Below, one piece after another: positions 12,201 through 22,334 of a DNA stretch of 64,000 bases. The notes beneath the pieces are model-generated. The model searched no databases. It was not told the origin of the DNA and saw only the letters and a list, made by a program, of their open reading frames with translations. How positions within the stretch are numbered: position 1 is the first letter of the stretch; every line of letters starts with the position of its first letter. Source of the stretch: Tranzscheliella williamsii (Eukaryota; Basidiomycota; Ustilaginomycetes; Ustilaginales; Ustilaginaceae); the NCBI GenBank assembly GCA_023212725.1, contig JALBYF010000034.1, positions 62,001 through 126,000 of the forward strand, given 5' to 3'. The position numbers and the translations under genes are program-made.

Positions 12201-13243
12201 GGCTCGATGACAGCGCGCCGTTCGACCAGCTGGCGCTCGGCCCCGTGGAGAACGAGGCCAAGCAGCTCGGGCCGCGTGCGGCCGGCATTCTCGACTCGGT
12301 CCGCAACATCTGCATGGCCAAGAACGCGCGGCTGGTCAAGACCTACATTCCCTGGAAGCTGCTCAGCCTGCCGCCGACGCGGCAGGAGCGCTGGGGAGCC
12401 GGCATTGACTTTACGCCGCGTCTGGCGCCGACGCTCTTTCTCTCCACGTCGGGGCTCAATCCGCCGTCGACGTTCGTCGCCCATCCGCACGACCCAGTCC
12501 TGTTTGCGGTGTCGGTGAGCGTGGAGAAGACGCGTGCCAACTTGACCGGCGTGTGCATGGCGATCCAGACGCTGTCGTCGATCGCGCGCGACGAGTGGGC
12601 GCACGACAGGTGGGAGGAGCTGCGCACGCGTATCCTGTGGGGCCTTCGCGACGATCCCGAGGCCAACGTGCGGCTGCGCGAGGCGATCAACGCGGTCCGG
12701 TGGGCAGGCCGCTGCTCGTGGCATGTCGTCGACGGCCACGACGTGCTTGTCGACGGCGCGCACAACGAGGCGTCCGCCCTCGCACTGCGCGAGTACGTCG
12801 ACAACTGCCTCGCCGCGCGCGCCCTCACCACCGACCCGCGCGCCAAGGGCAAGGCGAAATCCGACCCCAGCGCTCCCAGCCCCCACTTCGAGCTCACCTA
12901 CGTCCTCGCCTTCTCCGACGGCAAGGACTACGCCGCCATGGCCCGCGCCCTCCTGGCTCACCGCTCCCCGCTGGTCCGCCGCCACCGCGTCGCACTCACC
13001 ACCTTCACACCCCCCGAGGGCATGCCCTGGGTCCGCAGCGTCCCCGCCCAGGACGCCCTCGCCGCACTACAGCAGCTCGGTCCCGACGTCGACCTCGCCG
13101 ACATGGCCGCCTTCGACTCGCTCCCCGCCGCGCTCGACTGGGCTCGCTCCACCGCCGCCGGCCCCACCATCGTCGCCGGTAGCCTCTACCTCGTCGCCGA
13201 CGTCTACCGCCTCCTCCAGCAGAAGGGCTCCCCACCCCCCTAA
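9245..13243 (+). CDS. Disordered protein fused to dihydrofolate synthase (FOL3-like)
   Basis: One open frame encodes 1,332 residues from the ATG at 9245 (1,451 from 8888). The C-terminal 520 residues are a Mur-ligase-type dihydrofolate/folylpolyglutamate synthase: IELGLERITRLLARLGSPH, the ATP loop VAGTNGKGS, FVSPHLIERRDCCRVNG, LLIEVGLGGRLDATNVFD and VDGAHNEASALALREYV. The start of that domain matches FOL3, which joins glutamate to dihydropteroate, better than MET7. The N-terminal 780 residues are Ser/Pro/Ala/Asn-rich and mostly disordered. They hold one possibly folded block near the front (SFKLSILRILTGQTN to MLSLELRQ) and a charged coiled coil (ERERQAEADRARSDEI onward) just before the enzyme. 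I do not recognise the N-terminal family. No stop separates the parts and no ATG lies next to the enzyme start, so either this is a true fusion or an unseen intron separates two genes. Confidence 0.7.
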   Translation: MIAEDVARSSPLLGGGPAALITLRTRPPLPAFSIPHRVPDPASEISSFKLSILRILTGQTNFESSTKPLTYSEELKEKTINSWKMDMLSLELRQNDDIDAEDSTHLASDTAGIDNQDASQVRGFELQDHHECSLIEPGDEIVVRLKPGNSIEDLELPKLPSQHRYSAPAGSLTRAGTLSEPPPYSIIKPSEPSSFSSSVGAQPNANYHQHRYNDYRQSFRVVTADNVASGRIRRSAGTNPTSGYNNNPTQLGQGLNLVQPAKATGPKHKRRPSAPANTKSFNNSPKLASTLATTTASSANPNPTAPPTSAINQPNTTSGTASPQPDAGAATPTSASIMPSGGQVRKNSNSFVTVQAAQQLSQPNASSQQTVATSPHPNGRSTGQFAAMPPTALVIGPGVQGQVGRNAASSSAPIGSMGGPEVNGEEYGNAKAFVGFTSADSELKPRPRRRPSKQNSQDFSPVDNVLESASGRRRPSNPASAAADAAERRAALAMQAHNENDAASPGTPAPAKRPTRERQASSSSRITRTELPTPPILPPIQNLAPFPELSTTPKRRERDLPPMPTAARDEPNPAMVAVTSAAEALPPRLSFLRKFSSATQSSGPTTGASDSHAASPAPGTPLEGYDQAIDPLADGETSRDSTLTRADRRYLEVQKALAHERERQAEADRARSDEIRASQERKHKERERKEADAKKRAEQQKWDMWEEVRRRQKAAPATAPPPPALDRLHSGATTDAGTPAAAPPSEDRAGPSAAATSKSDGLAGLGIASDGPAASAAGGNGSQSAGPRIELGLERITRLLARLGSPHRNFPVIHVAGTNGKGSTIAYLDAALQNAMEIRTGTFVSPHLIERRDCCRVNGDVIGKDVWRQAQSDVLFADQGLDLPVTKEDDGQPLKSSPFELLTAQAFQAFSLLPAAQRPEILLIEVGLGGRLDATNVFDDGQVLASLICPIDRDHEAFLGSELPGIAREKAGIVKQTGLCIIADQRLDDSAPFDQLALGPVENEAKQLGPRAAGILDSVRNICMAKNARLVKTYIPWKLLSLPPTRQERWGAGIDFTPRLAPTLFLSTSGLNPPSTFVAHPHDPVLFAVSVSVEKTRANLTGVCMAIQTLSSIARDEWAHDRWEELRTRILWGLRDDPEANVRLREAINAVRWAGRCSWHVVDGHDVLVDGAHNEASALALREYVDNCLAARALTTDPRAKGKAKSDPSAPSPHFELTYVLAFSDGKDYAAMARALLAHRSPLVRRHRVALTTFTPPEGMPWVRSVPAQDALAALQQLGPDVDLADMAAFDSLPAALDWARSTAAGPTIVAGSLYLVADVYRLLQQKGSPPP

Positions 13244-13585
13244 TCGCTTGCATCCCCACGCACATTGCATCCTGTCGCATTGGCTGCCTTGAGCTGCATC
13301 GCATTGTATCACTACCGCCGATCTGCATCCCACTCTGGTTCATCTCGGCCTGCATCTGCCGACATGCAGTGGCATCCCACTCGGTGGGGAAGTAGGCGCG
13401 TTCATGTCGGCAGCCCACGCTCGGCCGTGCGGTGGGTTATGAAACGACGAGCGCCGACGAGCGTCTGTCCGTGTCAGGGGGGGGCAATTCTTGTCGAGGG
13501 GTGTCTGCTGGGCTTGTGTCAGTGCCACCATCCCACGCTGCTACGGACGAACGGAAGCGAGGACGAACGAAAGCGTCTGCCGGGC
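13244..13585. other. Intergenic region upstream of the aspartic protease
   Basis: About 340 bp. The protease frame is open from an ATG at 13265 but that part reads as leader. A run of repeated GCATC/GCATT words lies at about 13250-13370. No separate gene is seen. Confidence 0.45.
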
Positions 13586-14926
13586 ATGACATTGACACTG
13601 GTGCAGGTGGTGCGGTCGGCATGGGTGGGCGTGGTGGTGGGGGCGCTGGTGCGCGCCGAGTTCAGTATGCCGCTGTCGTACGACGGGCCGGCGAACCTGT
13701 ACACGGCCAAGGTGGCGGTGGGCTCGCCGGCGGCGACGTATACGCTGCTGGCGGACAGTGGATCGGCGTTCTTCCTGCTGCAGGAGGCCGAGTACCATGC
13801 AACGCGGGCGACACGCGCGGCGCCCGAGATTGCGGATGTCGTCCACGGCTCGTTCCTCGGCACCGACGCCGTGGGGGGCGGCGGGGTGACGGACCCGAGG
13901 ATCCACTTTGTCAGGGACAGCATGAGCTTTCCCGGTGGCGAGGTGGGGCTTGCGCTGGGGACGACGCGGCTGCCGGAGCTGCAGGGGTTTCAGGGGATCT
14001 TGGGGCTGGCGCCGCCGTTCAGCCGTGTGACGGGCAAGCACGACGGGCACGCTGTCGACACGTCGTTTCTTCAGGCGTTCCTCGGCGAGGCGAACCGCAA
14101 GGCGCTGGGGATTGGGGCGGCGCACTTCTACCTCGCGCTGGAGGAGGGCGACCGGGCCGGTCGGCTGGTCTTCCCCGCGGGCGCGCACCTCCCCGCTGTC
14201 GCCGGGTACAACACGAAGGCCGCGTTCTCCGTCGACCCAGCCCACGGCGCCACGTTTCCACACCATCCGTTCTGGGGTGTAGCCCACCGGGATGACCTGG
14301 CCATCACGCTCAACGGCGCCGCGCTGCCGGTCCGCGTCGATGCAGCGCTGTTCGACTCGGGCACGGCGGGCATCGTGACGACGCGTGCAGCCGCGCGCGC
14401 CCTCTTCGCCCACCTCCCCGCGGCCCTCCCCAGCAACACCGACACCGACACGGATGCCGACGCACAGACGGTCTCGGCGCAGGTGAGCTGCGCCGATCTC
14501 GCGCACATCCAGCTCGCCTTCGCGTTCGCCAACTCGAGCCTTCCCTTTGTCGCCGCCCACGCCTCGCCGCCCAACAACCTGCTCGTCCAAGGCGCCGAGC
14601 CCCCCGCCCCGCCCGCCTGGAAAGCGTACGCCGACGCAGGCGTCCAGCTCGTCACCGGCGCGGTACAGGCCACCGCCCAGGCAGCGCGCAACCTCGTCCG
14701 CGGCTTCATCCCCCTCCGTCGCCGCACCCCCCACCCCGCCCCGGCAGACACCTGCACTCTCTCCATCATCGGCAGCGCCCAGGTCGAGACCATGTTCGCA
14801 CAAAACAGCCCCGACTTCCAGCCCTGGATCCTCGGCGTCGAGTTCTTCCAGCAGAACCTCGTCTACCACAACATCGACACTGCCGTCCTCACCATCGTCC
14901 CCCGCGCCGACAGCCGCGATGTTTGA
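13586..14926 (+). CDS. Secreted pepsin-type (A1) aspartic protease
   Basis: Endopeptidase of the secretory route (vacuole, wall or exterior). From the ATG at 13586 the 446-residue product starts with a hydrophobic signal sequence (LVQVVRSAWVGVVVGALVRA). The two half-sites with the catalytic aspartates follow: LLADSGSAFFLL and ALFDSGTAGIVTT. The canonical first motif is DTGS, so DSGS is a mild variant. Other A1 features are GFQGILGLAPPFSR and the C-terminal WILGVEFFQQNLVYHN pattern. There is no C-terminal membrane or GPI-anchor segment, so it is probably soluble. The propeptide appears very short, since SMPLSYDGPANLYTAKV, the usual first strand of the mature enzyme, follows the signal directly. 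The substrate is unknown. Confidence 0.85.
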   Translation: MTLTLVQVVRSAWVGVVVGALVRAEFSMPLSYDGPANLYTAKVAVGSPAATYTLLADSGSAFFLLQEAEYHATRATRAAPEIADVVHGSFLGTDAVGGGGVTDPRIHFVRDSMSFPGGEVGLALGTTRLPELQGFQGILGLAPPFSRVTGKHDGHAVDTSFLQAFLGEANRKALGIGAAHFYLALEEGDRAGRLVFPAGAHLPAVAGYNTKAAFSVDPAHGATFPHHPFWGVAHRDDLAITLNGAALPVRVDAALFDSGTAGIVTTRAAARALFAHLPAALPSNTDTDTDADAQTVSAQVSCADLAHIQLAFAFANSSLPFVAAHASPPNNLLVQGAEPPAPPAWKAYADAGVQLVTGAVQATAQAARNLVRGFIPLRRRTPHPAPADTCTLSIIGSAQVETMFAQNSPDFQPWILGVEFFQQNLVYHNIDTAVLTIVPRADSRDV

Positions 14927-15135
14927 CGGCACACCCCGCCCGCGCCCCCGCTTCAACAGCGCCGCGCCATGTAAACCCTACCTCCCCCCTCGGCTCTGCT
15001 TGCCAACACGTACACGTACCCTTCTCAGACGCGAAGATGAGAGTGATGACGGCCACAGACGGCAGACTTGCGAGTGGACCAGGCGGAGAGACCGGTGAGA
15101 CGCTAACGCTTAAATTGGATGGGGGCGGAAGGCGG

Positions 15136-16946
<1,811 letters not shown>

Positions 16947-19733
16947 ATGGAGGCGATGCGAAGGAAAATCATGGAAGACCAGCTGAATGCCCGGGAGCAG
17001 GCGACAGGCCGTCAGCAGCAGCAGCAGGCACAGCAACATCCTTCTGGCCTCGGCTCGCCCCGAGCTTTGCCGTCCTCCCTTCTCCCTGCCGCGCCTGCGA
17101 CTGGGCACAATCCCGCCATCTCGTCCATCCCGCCACGCAACAAGCATGCTCCACCACCCAAAGTAAAACTCTATCAGCCCATCCTATCCGACATGCCCCT
17201 TTCCTCCGCTCCGGGTACCAGAGACCATCCTATCGTTTTCGGCGAATCGTCTCGCATCAGCTCCGCACAGCCCCGCCAACCTCATCTGGCTCCCACCGCG
17301 CTGCCTGCGAATCCGCCAAGAAGTTCTCCTCCTCCCTCGTCCGGCTCGTCAGCATATACCCCCTTCGCACCTTCCTCTCGCCAACCCGCCCTTCAGAACA
17401 ACAATCCCTTCTACTCGCCATCTGTACCCTCATCCACCAGATCAGCCCACCGACACCTACCGCCGTACGACCACGCTATGTCATCACGCTCGCCGCAGCG
17501 ACAGGGCCATCTTCCCCATGATGACGGTGCCACCATCGACGCACAGACGCGCGATAAGCAATTGAGGGATTTGGTCTCCAACATGGTCAACGTCGTCGAC
17601 CTCCCTTCTCATGCTGATGAAAATGCCAAGGTTCCGGGTCTCAAGTGTACGCTCCTCTCTCACCAAGTCCAGGGAGTAGCGTGGATGAAGCAGCGCGAAA
17701 AGGGCGCAGCCAAAGGCGGCATCCTGGCAGATGACATGGGTCTAGGTAAGACCGTCCAGACGCTAGCCCTCATCCTCTCCAACCGGCCTGGCGCCGAGTC
17801 CTCGACCATTGATCAGGCCCTACCTGGCCAGCCATCAACTCGCGCAAAGAAGTCCAAGGCCGCCGCGCCCGTCTCCACAGATCCGTCAGAGGCAAAGCCC
17901 GAAATCAAGTCCAACACCACCCTCATTATCGCACCGCTTGCCGTCATCCGGCAGTGGGAACGCGAAGTCAACGAGAAAACCGACGCCGGGCTCAAGGTGT
18001 ATGTCTACCACGGCTCAGGCAGGGCAAAGTCCGCCGCCGTCTTTGCCAAGTACGATATCGTCATCACCACATACACCACGGCCGCCAGCGAGTACAACAC
18101 ACTCATGGCCAAGTTGGTCAGCGAAGTCACCGTAAGCTACGACAGGCCCCCGCCACGCAGCGCGCCTTCCTTACGTGACGATTCGGATGCCGACTCTGTA
18201 CGCTCAACTGGCTTTGGCGACGATTCGTTCGATTCCGACTCGCAAGCGCCCGCACCGTCCAAGCGTCCTCTCAAAAAGACGCAGCAGAAGCAGCTCACGA
18301 CGCCGCTCTTTGACTACGACTGGCTACGCATCGTGCTGGACGAAGCCCAGAACATCAAGAACCGCAAGGCCAAGTGCTCGCTGGCCTGCTTCCGCCTCTC
18401 GCTCCGCAGCACTTCACGCTGGTGCCTCACCGGCACACCCATCCAGAACGACGCCTACGAGATGTTTTCGCTGATCCACTTTCTTCGCGTTCCTCCGTTT
18501 GACGACTTCGCCCACTTCCGAGAGAAGATCGGCGAGCCGCTCAAATCGACCAACCAGAATCGCGTCAACTGGGGCATGAAGCGGCTCTGCTTCGTACTTC
18601 AGACCATCATGCTTCGCCGCACCAAGGAGGCCAAGACCGCCGACGGCAAGCCCATCCTCCAGCTGCCCCGCAGGACGGTCGAGCTGATCGACCTCGACTT
18701 TGCCTCTCCGGAAGAGAAGGCCTTCTACGACGGTCTGCAAGAGCGCATCCGCCGGACCATGGACGATGCTGCCGCGCGCGAAAAAGCGACCGGCAAGAAA
18801 ACCAACTTTATCCAGAGCCTGATCCTTTTGCTTCGCCTCCGCCAAGCGTGTAGCCATCCGAGCCTGGTTGGAGTGGACCTTAAGGTGGATGCCGGTGCCA
18901 TCACTGCTGCCTCTCCCGAGGCGAGCATGCCGTCGGAGCGGAGAAACACGCCAGCCAAGGCGAGCCACGATGACAGCGGCGATGAGTTGGTCGATGCCGC
19001 GGATGGCGATGATGATGGGCTGGCGGCGATGCTGTCGTCGATGAGTGTCGGCACGCGGCAGTGTGGACAGTGCCATGGGGTGCTTGCACCGGCTGAGAGC
19101 GGGGGCGAACAGCAGGAGGGCGGGGAGGCGATGGCGCTGTGTGCCGAGTGTGCGGTCGCAGGGCGGCAGGCGCACGCGCTGTTCGCGGCAACGGCCACGT
19201 CGACGAAGGTGGACAAGATGCTGGAGCTGCTGGGCGAGATCCGGCGCGGCGATCCGGCCGAAAAGACGATTGTCTTTTCGCAGTTTACCTCGTTCCTGAA
19301 TGTGCTCGAGCACCATCTGGCGCGGCATGGCTACCGCTACGTGCGCTACGACGGCAGCATGCGTCCAGCGCAGCGGGAAGCGACACTGACCACCATCCGC
19401 ACCGACCCGGCAGTCACCGTCATCCTGATCTCCTTCAAGGCAGGCAGCACCGGCCTCAACCTTACCTGCTGCAGCCGCGTCATCCTCATGGACCTCTGGT
19501 GGAATCCCCAGATCGAGGAACAGGCCTTCGACCGCGCCCACCGCCTCGGCCAGCCCCGCGACGTAACCATCTACAAACTCTCGATCAACAACACCGTCGA
19601 ACAGCGCATCCTCTCCCTCCAGCACAAAAAACGCAGCCTCGCCAGCGCAGCCCTCTCCGGCAGCAAACTCTCCAAGGCCAACAAACTCGACTCGAAGGAG
19701 CTCTGGTTCCTCTTCAACGGCTCCGACAACTAG
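16947..19733 (+). CDS. SNF2-family ATPase of the ULS1/RAD5/RAD16 group
   Basis: Nuclear DNA translocase. The 928-residue protein begins with about 190 disordered Gln/Pro/Ser-rich residues. The SNF2 ATPase follows: Walker A at ILADDMGLGKTVQT (Asp262), IIAPLAVIRQWEREV, VITTYTTAASEY, the DEAQ box at residues 465-468 and WCLTGTPIQNDAYEMFSLIHFL. The helicase C lobe (about 772-900) has IVFSQFTSFLNVLEHHL, ISFKAGSTGLNLTCC and AFDRAHRLGQ. Between the lobes, at about 705-745, only two Cys pairs (CGQC and CAEC) stand where ULS1/RAD5/RAD16 proteins have a full C3HC4 RING. There is no HIRAN domain, which argues against RAD5. ULS1 (SUMO-related) is the best guess, but the eroded RING makes ubiquitin-ligase activity doubtful. 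Confidence 0.85.
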   Translation: MEAMRRKIMEDQLNAREQATGRQQQQQAQQHPSGLGSPRALPSSLLPAAPATGHNPAISSIPPRNKHAPPPKVKLYQPILSDMPLSSAPGTRDHPIVFGESSRISSAQPRQPHLAPTALPANPPRSSPPPSSGSSAYTPFAPSSRQPALQNNNPFYSPSVPSSTRSAHRHLPPYDHAMSSRSPQRQGHLPHDDGATIDAQTRDKQLRDLVSNMVNVVDLPSHADENAKVPGLKCTLLSHQVQGVAWMKQREKGAAKGGILADDMGLGKTVQTLALILSNRPGAESSTIDQALPGQPSTRAKKSKAAAPVSTDPSEAKPEIKSNTTLIIAPLAVIRQWEREVNEKTDAGLKVYVYHGSGRAKSAAVFAKYDIVITTYTTAASEYNTLMAKLVSEVTVSYDRPPPRSAPSLRDDSDADSVRSTGFGDDSFDSDSQAPAPSKRPLKKTQQKQLTTPLFDYDWLRIVLDEAQNIKNRKAKCSLACFRLSLRSTSRWCLTGTPIQNDAYEMFSLIHFLRVPPFDDFAHFREKIGEPLKSTNQNRVNWGMKRLCFVLQTIMLRRTKEAKTADGKPILQLPRRTVELIDLDFASPEEKAFYDGLQERIRRTMDDAAAREKATGKKTNFIQSLILLLRLRQACSHPSLVGVDLKVDAGAITAASPEASMPSERRNTPAKASHDDSGDELVDAADGDDDGLAAMLSSMSVGTRQCGQCHGVLAPAESGGEQQEGGEAMALCAECAVAGRQAHALFAATATSTKVDKMLELLGEIRRGDPAEKTIVFSQFTSFLNVLEHHLARHGYRYVRYDGSMRPAQREATLTTIRTDPAVTVILISFKAGSTGLNLTCCSRVILMDLWWNPQIEEQAFDRAHRLGQPRDVTIYKLSINNTVEQRILSLQHKKRSLASAALSGSKLSKANKLDSKELWFLFNGSDN

Positions 19734-19928
19734 CCCCGTGCCAACAGTACTTGCCTTCTTTCAGCACGTGCATTCCTTCAGCACATGCCGTCTTTTGTCG
19801 AGCAACACATGTATTTTTCGTCGACCAGCAGATGCAGTCTTTTGTCGAATCGATCGGGTGAATACATCTTTCTACAGCAAGGCTGTGCAATGGAAAAGAG
19901 AAGAGAGAGGCGAGACAATGGGGCGCGG

Positions 19929-21362
19929 CTACACACGCGGCTCGACAAAGTTGACGGCTTCGAGAAAGGGCTTGACAAAGTCCCACTCGGCGAGGTCGGC
20001 GTCGAGCGGGTCGCGGATGGGAAAGGGTGCGCTGTTGACGTACTGTTCTGGCCAGAACATGTTGTGTCTTGCGTGGGTGGTGCCGAGTGCGGCGACGTTC
20101 TTGGGCAGGTCGGGGCCGGGAGGCAGGTAGTGGACGCGCTCGGCGTCGGCGCTGGCGGCAGTGTTGGCGCGTGCTGAATAGAGGTGCTGCAGCGCATTCA
20201 TCGCCCTCTCGTTGGGCGGGTCGAACTCCTCGATCTGCCGCTGCCTCTCCGCCATGCTGTTCTCCAAGATGGTCGCTCGGTCGACGTCGGTCAGCAGCCG
20301 AGTGACATAGCGGATCGGATGGGTAGTCTGCGCCAGCGCACTGTCGACGCCCGCATAGCCAAGCTTCCTGTATGCCCTGTCCTCTTGGCGCGATTGGGCC
20401 GCCAACGCAGGCGGCACCTGCTTGGCCAGCCGGCCAAACGCTGCAACGCGCTTCTGCAGGCTCGTCTCCACCATGGAAGCAGCGGCAGGCTCGGGCTCGT
20501 GATTCCTGAGCCGCGTCCGTCCAACAACCGTGCTCCCCCCCGTAATCGCACCCAGCGGCGTCACGGCCCGAGCATGGCTAACCTGCTCGACCGTGTTTCT
20601 TATCATCCATTGGAGGTTCTGCGCTAGACGCTGGGCCCATTCCAGCTCGCTAAGCGCCTTGATACTGCCCTGGAAATGCGTGCTCATGTCCAACCTGGGC
20701 TGATGAAGTCCAATATTGCTGAGCGCCTGCTGACTGCTCCACGGACGGTAGGGCGCCACTTGCCGCAACCCTTCCCTCTGGAGAGACGACCAGGCGGGAT
20801 CGTGCTCTCCTGCCCTGGACGCGTGCATAGCTTCGCCTTGCGCTGGAAGCGACTGGGCAGCACCATGAGTTGCCTGGCCGTCCCACCCAACCAAGCCAGG
20901 ACGGGGAGTCGAAGGACTGCTTCCTTTGCGGCCTGGCGTTCTCATCACATCGAGCGGCAGCCTGCTGCCCTTGGAAGCGCCCGATGCTGCTTGCCCAGAG
21001 GTTGGCCCACGGCTCCACTGGTCGCCTTGATCTGGTTCGACCCGCCGTCGAGATTTGAGCAGGGAAATTGCTTGCTCCGAGGGATGTCTCAGAGGTTCGG
21101 TAAGGTATACCCATCTCTCTAGTGCCTCTTGCGAGGGTGACAATGGTTTTTTCAAGCCGCTCTTGAGCTGGCGATGCCTGTAGAATTTCTGAAAGGCGCC
21201 CACTCTCGGATCCTCGTCTGGATAGATGGGTCTCTCATATTCCAGACTTCCGGCCGGCGACGAGGGGGACGCGCCCGTAGGCGGTGTGGCGCGGGCAAGG
21301 CACAGCAGAAAGGCAAAAAGGAAGAGCAGACGAGCCAGTGCAGCGTGGTGGCCAGCAGTCAT
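19929..21362 (-). CDS. Orphan secreted protein, 477 residues
   Basis: Function unknown. The ATG at 21362 gives MTAGHHAALARLLFLFAFLL, a strong signal peptide with a likely cut after CLARA. No membrane segment follows. The mature part is hydrophilic, Arg/Gln/Ser-rich and, by my reading, has no cysteine. Possibly folded blocks are PIYPDEDPRVGAFQKFYRH near the front and the last 130 residues (RYVTRLLTDVDRATILEN through the end VEPRV). I recognise no domain. A secreted, family-less protein in a smut-like genome makes an apoplastic or host-directed protein possible, but that is inference from context. The frame extends upstream only through a TTG codon. Confidence 0.6.
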   Translation of the reverse strand: MTAGHHAALARLLFLFAFLLCLARATPPTGASPSSPAGSLEYERPIYPDEDPRVGAFQKFYRHRQLKSGLKKPLSPSQEALERWVYLTEPLRHPSEQAISLLKSRRRVEPDQGDQWSRGPTSGQAASGASKGSRLPLDVMRTPGRKGSSPSTPRPGLVGWDGQATHGAAQSLPAQGEAMHASRAGEHDPAWSSLQREGLRQVAPYRPWSSQQALSNIGLHQPRLDMSTHFQGSIKALSELEWAQRLAQNLQWMIRNTVEQVSHARAVTPLGAITGGSTVVGRTRLRNHEPEPAAASMVETSLQKRVAAFGRLAKQVPPALAAQSRQEDRAYRKLGYAGVDSALAQTTHPIRYVTRLLTDVDRATILENSMAERQRQIEEFDPPNERAMNALQHLYSARANTAASADAERVHYLPPGPDLPKNVAALGTTHARHNMFWPEQYVNSAPFPIRDPLDADLAEWDFVKPFLEAVNFVEPRV

Positions 21363-22334
21363 GGCGACGAGTGGCAACGTGGATCGCAGACGGTGGTAGT
21401 TACGGGAGAGGGTGTGGCACTCGTATGAAATCGTATCGGATCGATAACCGACACAAGGGACTATGTAGAGGGATAATATAGGCTCTTGCCGCTAGAGTTC
21501 ATCAGTCTATGCACCGATCGCAGCAGAGCCACGAATCAGATAGGTTGATGAATTGCGTCGAGATTATCGGAGCGGCCAGCACCTTGCTCACCCGCTCACC
21601 CACTCAACCGCTTGATGACCATTACAAATTGCACGAATTGCATCCATCTGTGACCCACCTCAGCAAGCGAGTCTAGTCCGAAAGGAGCGGGGCATCTGCG
21701 AGCCTAGTCATGTGTGGGAAGAGTGGAAGAGCAAGTAGACTGCGCTCATGCCAGCCGGCGGCACCCCGTCTCTGTCTCTGCAGGGAAATGAACTCCTAAA
21801 TGAAGTCTGTGCTCTGGTTTAGGGCCGTTGTAGCGAGCGAATAACGTCGACTTGCACCGAGGTGCCTTTGGCGACAAAGCAGAGAGGACGCAGTCGCCTC
21901 GACTGAAAGAGCACAGCAGTGTCGACGGCGAGAGAGAAGCGGAGGAGCGGCAAGGCCGAATCCTGGCCAGCTTTGCTCTGCCCTAAGCACGCGTAACGAC
22001 CGATTTCCTTTCTTACTGTCACGCTGTGACTGCGTGAGCGTGAGTAAATTCATGATCGATAGAGATTGGCGTGGGAAGATCGGGACGCGCCCGAAATGCG
22101 TGCTCTTGACTGTTTCCCCACACAATTACAGTACCCGCTTTCAATGTGAATGCTGCTTGCCCTGCACGTTGGTAGTGGCTTCTAGACCCGCAGTTCTGCT
22201 TGATCTCCTGCTAGCCATCAGCATTCACGTTAGCCTCACTCGCTGGAGATCCTGACTAGATATCACTGCGCTTTCCGCGTGATCGCAGCTGTTACCGCTC
22301 TTCTAGGAACACTGTCAGCAGGAAAAGCGCGACA
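21363..22334. promoter_or_regulatory. Divergent intergenic region, secreted protein / PIG-X
   Basis: About 970 bp between divergent starts. It is AT-richer than the genes, with short homopurine runs and no supported ORF; small frames such as the minus-strand one at 21796-22125 show no protein-like pattern. No RNA gene was recognised. Confidence 0.45.

Noticed and set aside
13541..14956. A 471-residue minus-strand ORF opposite the aspartic protease
   Set aside because: Antisense shadow of a recognised gene; composition is Arg/Gly/Val-rich without motifs.
18414..19625. A 403-residue minus-strand ORF opposite the SNF2 helicase
   Set aside because: Overlaps the conserved helicase lobes; no domain of its own.
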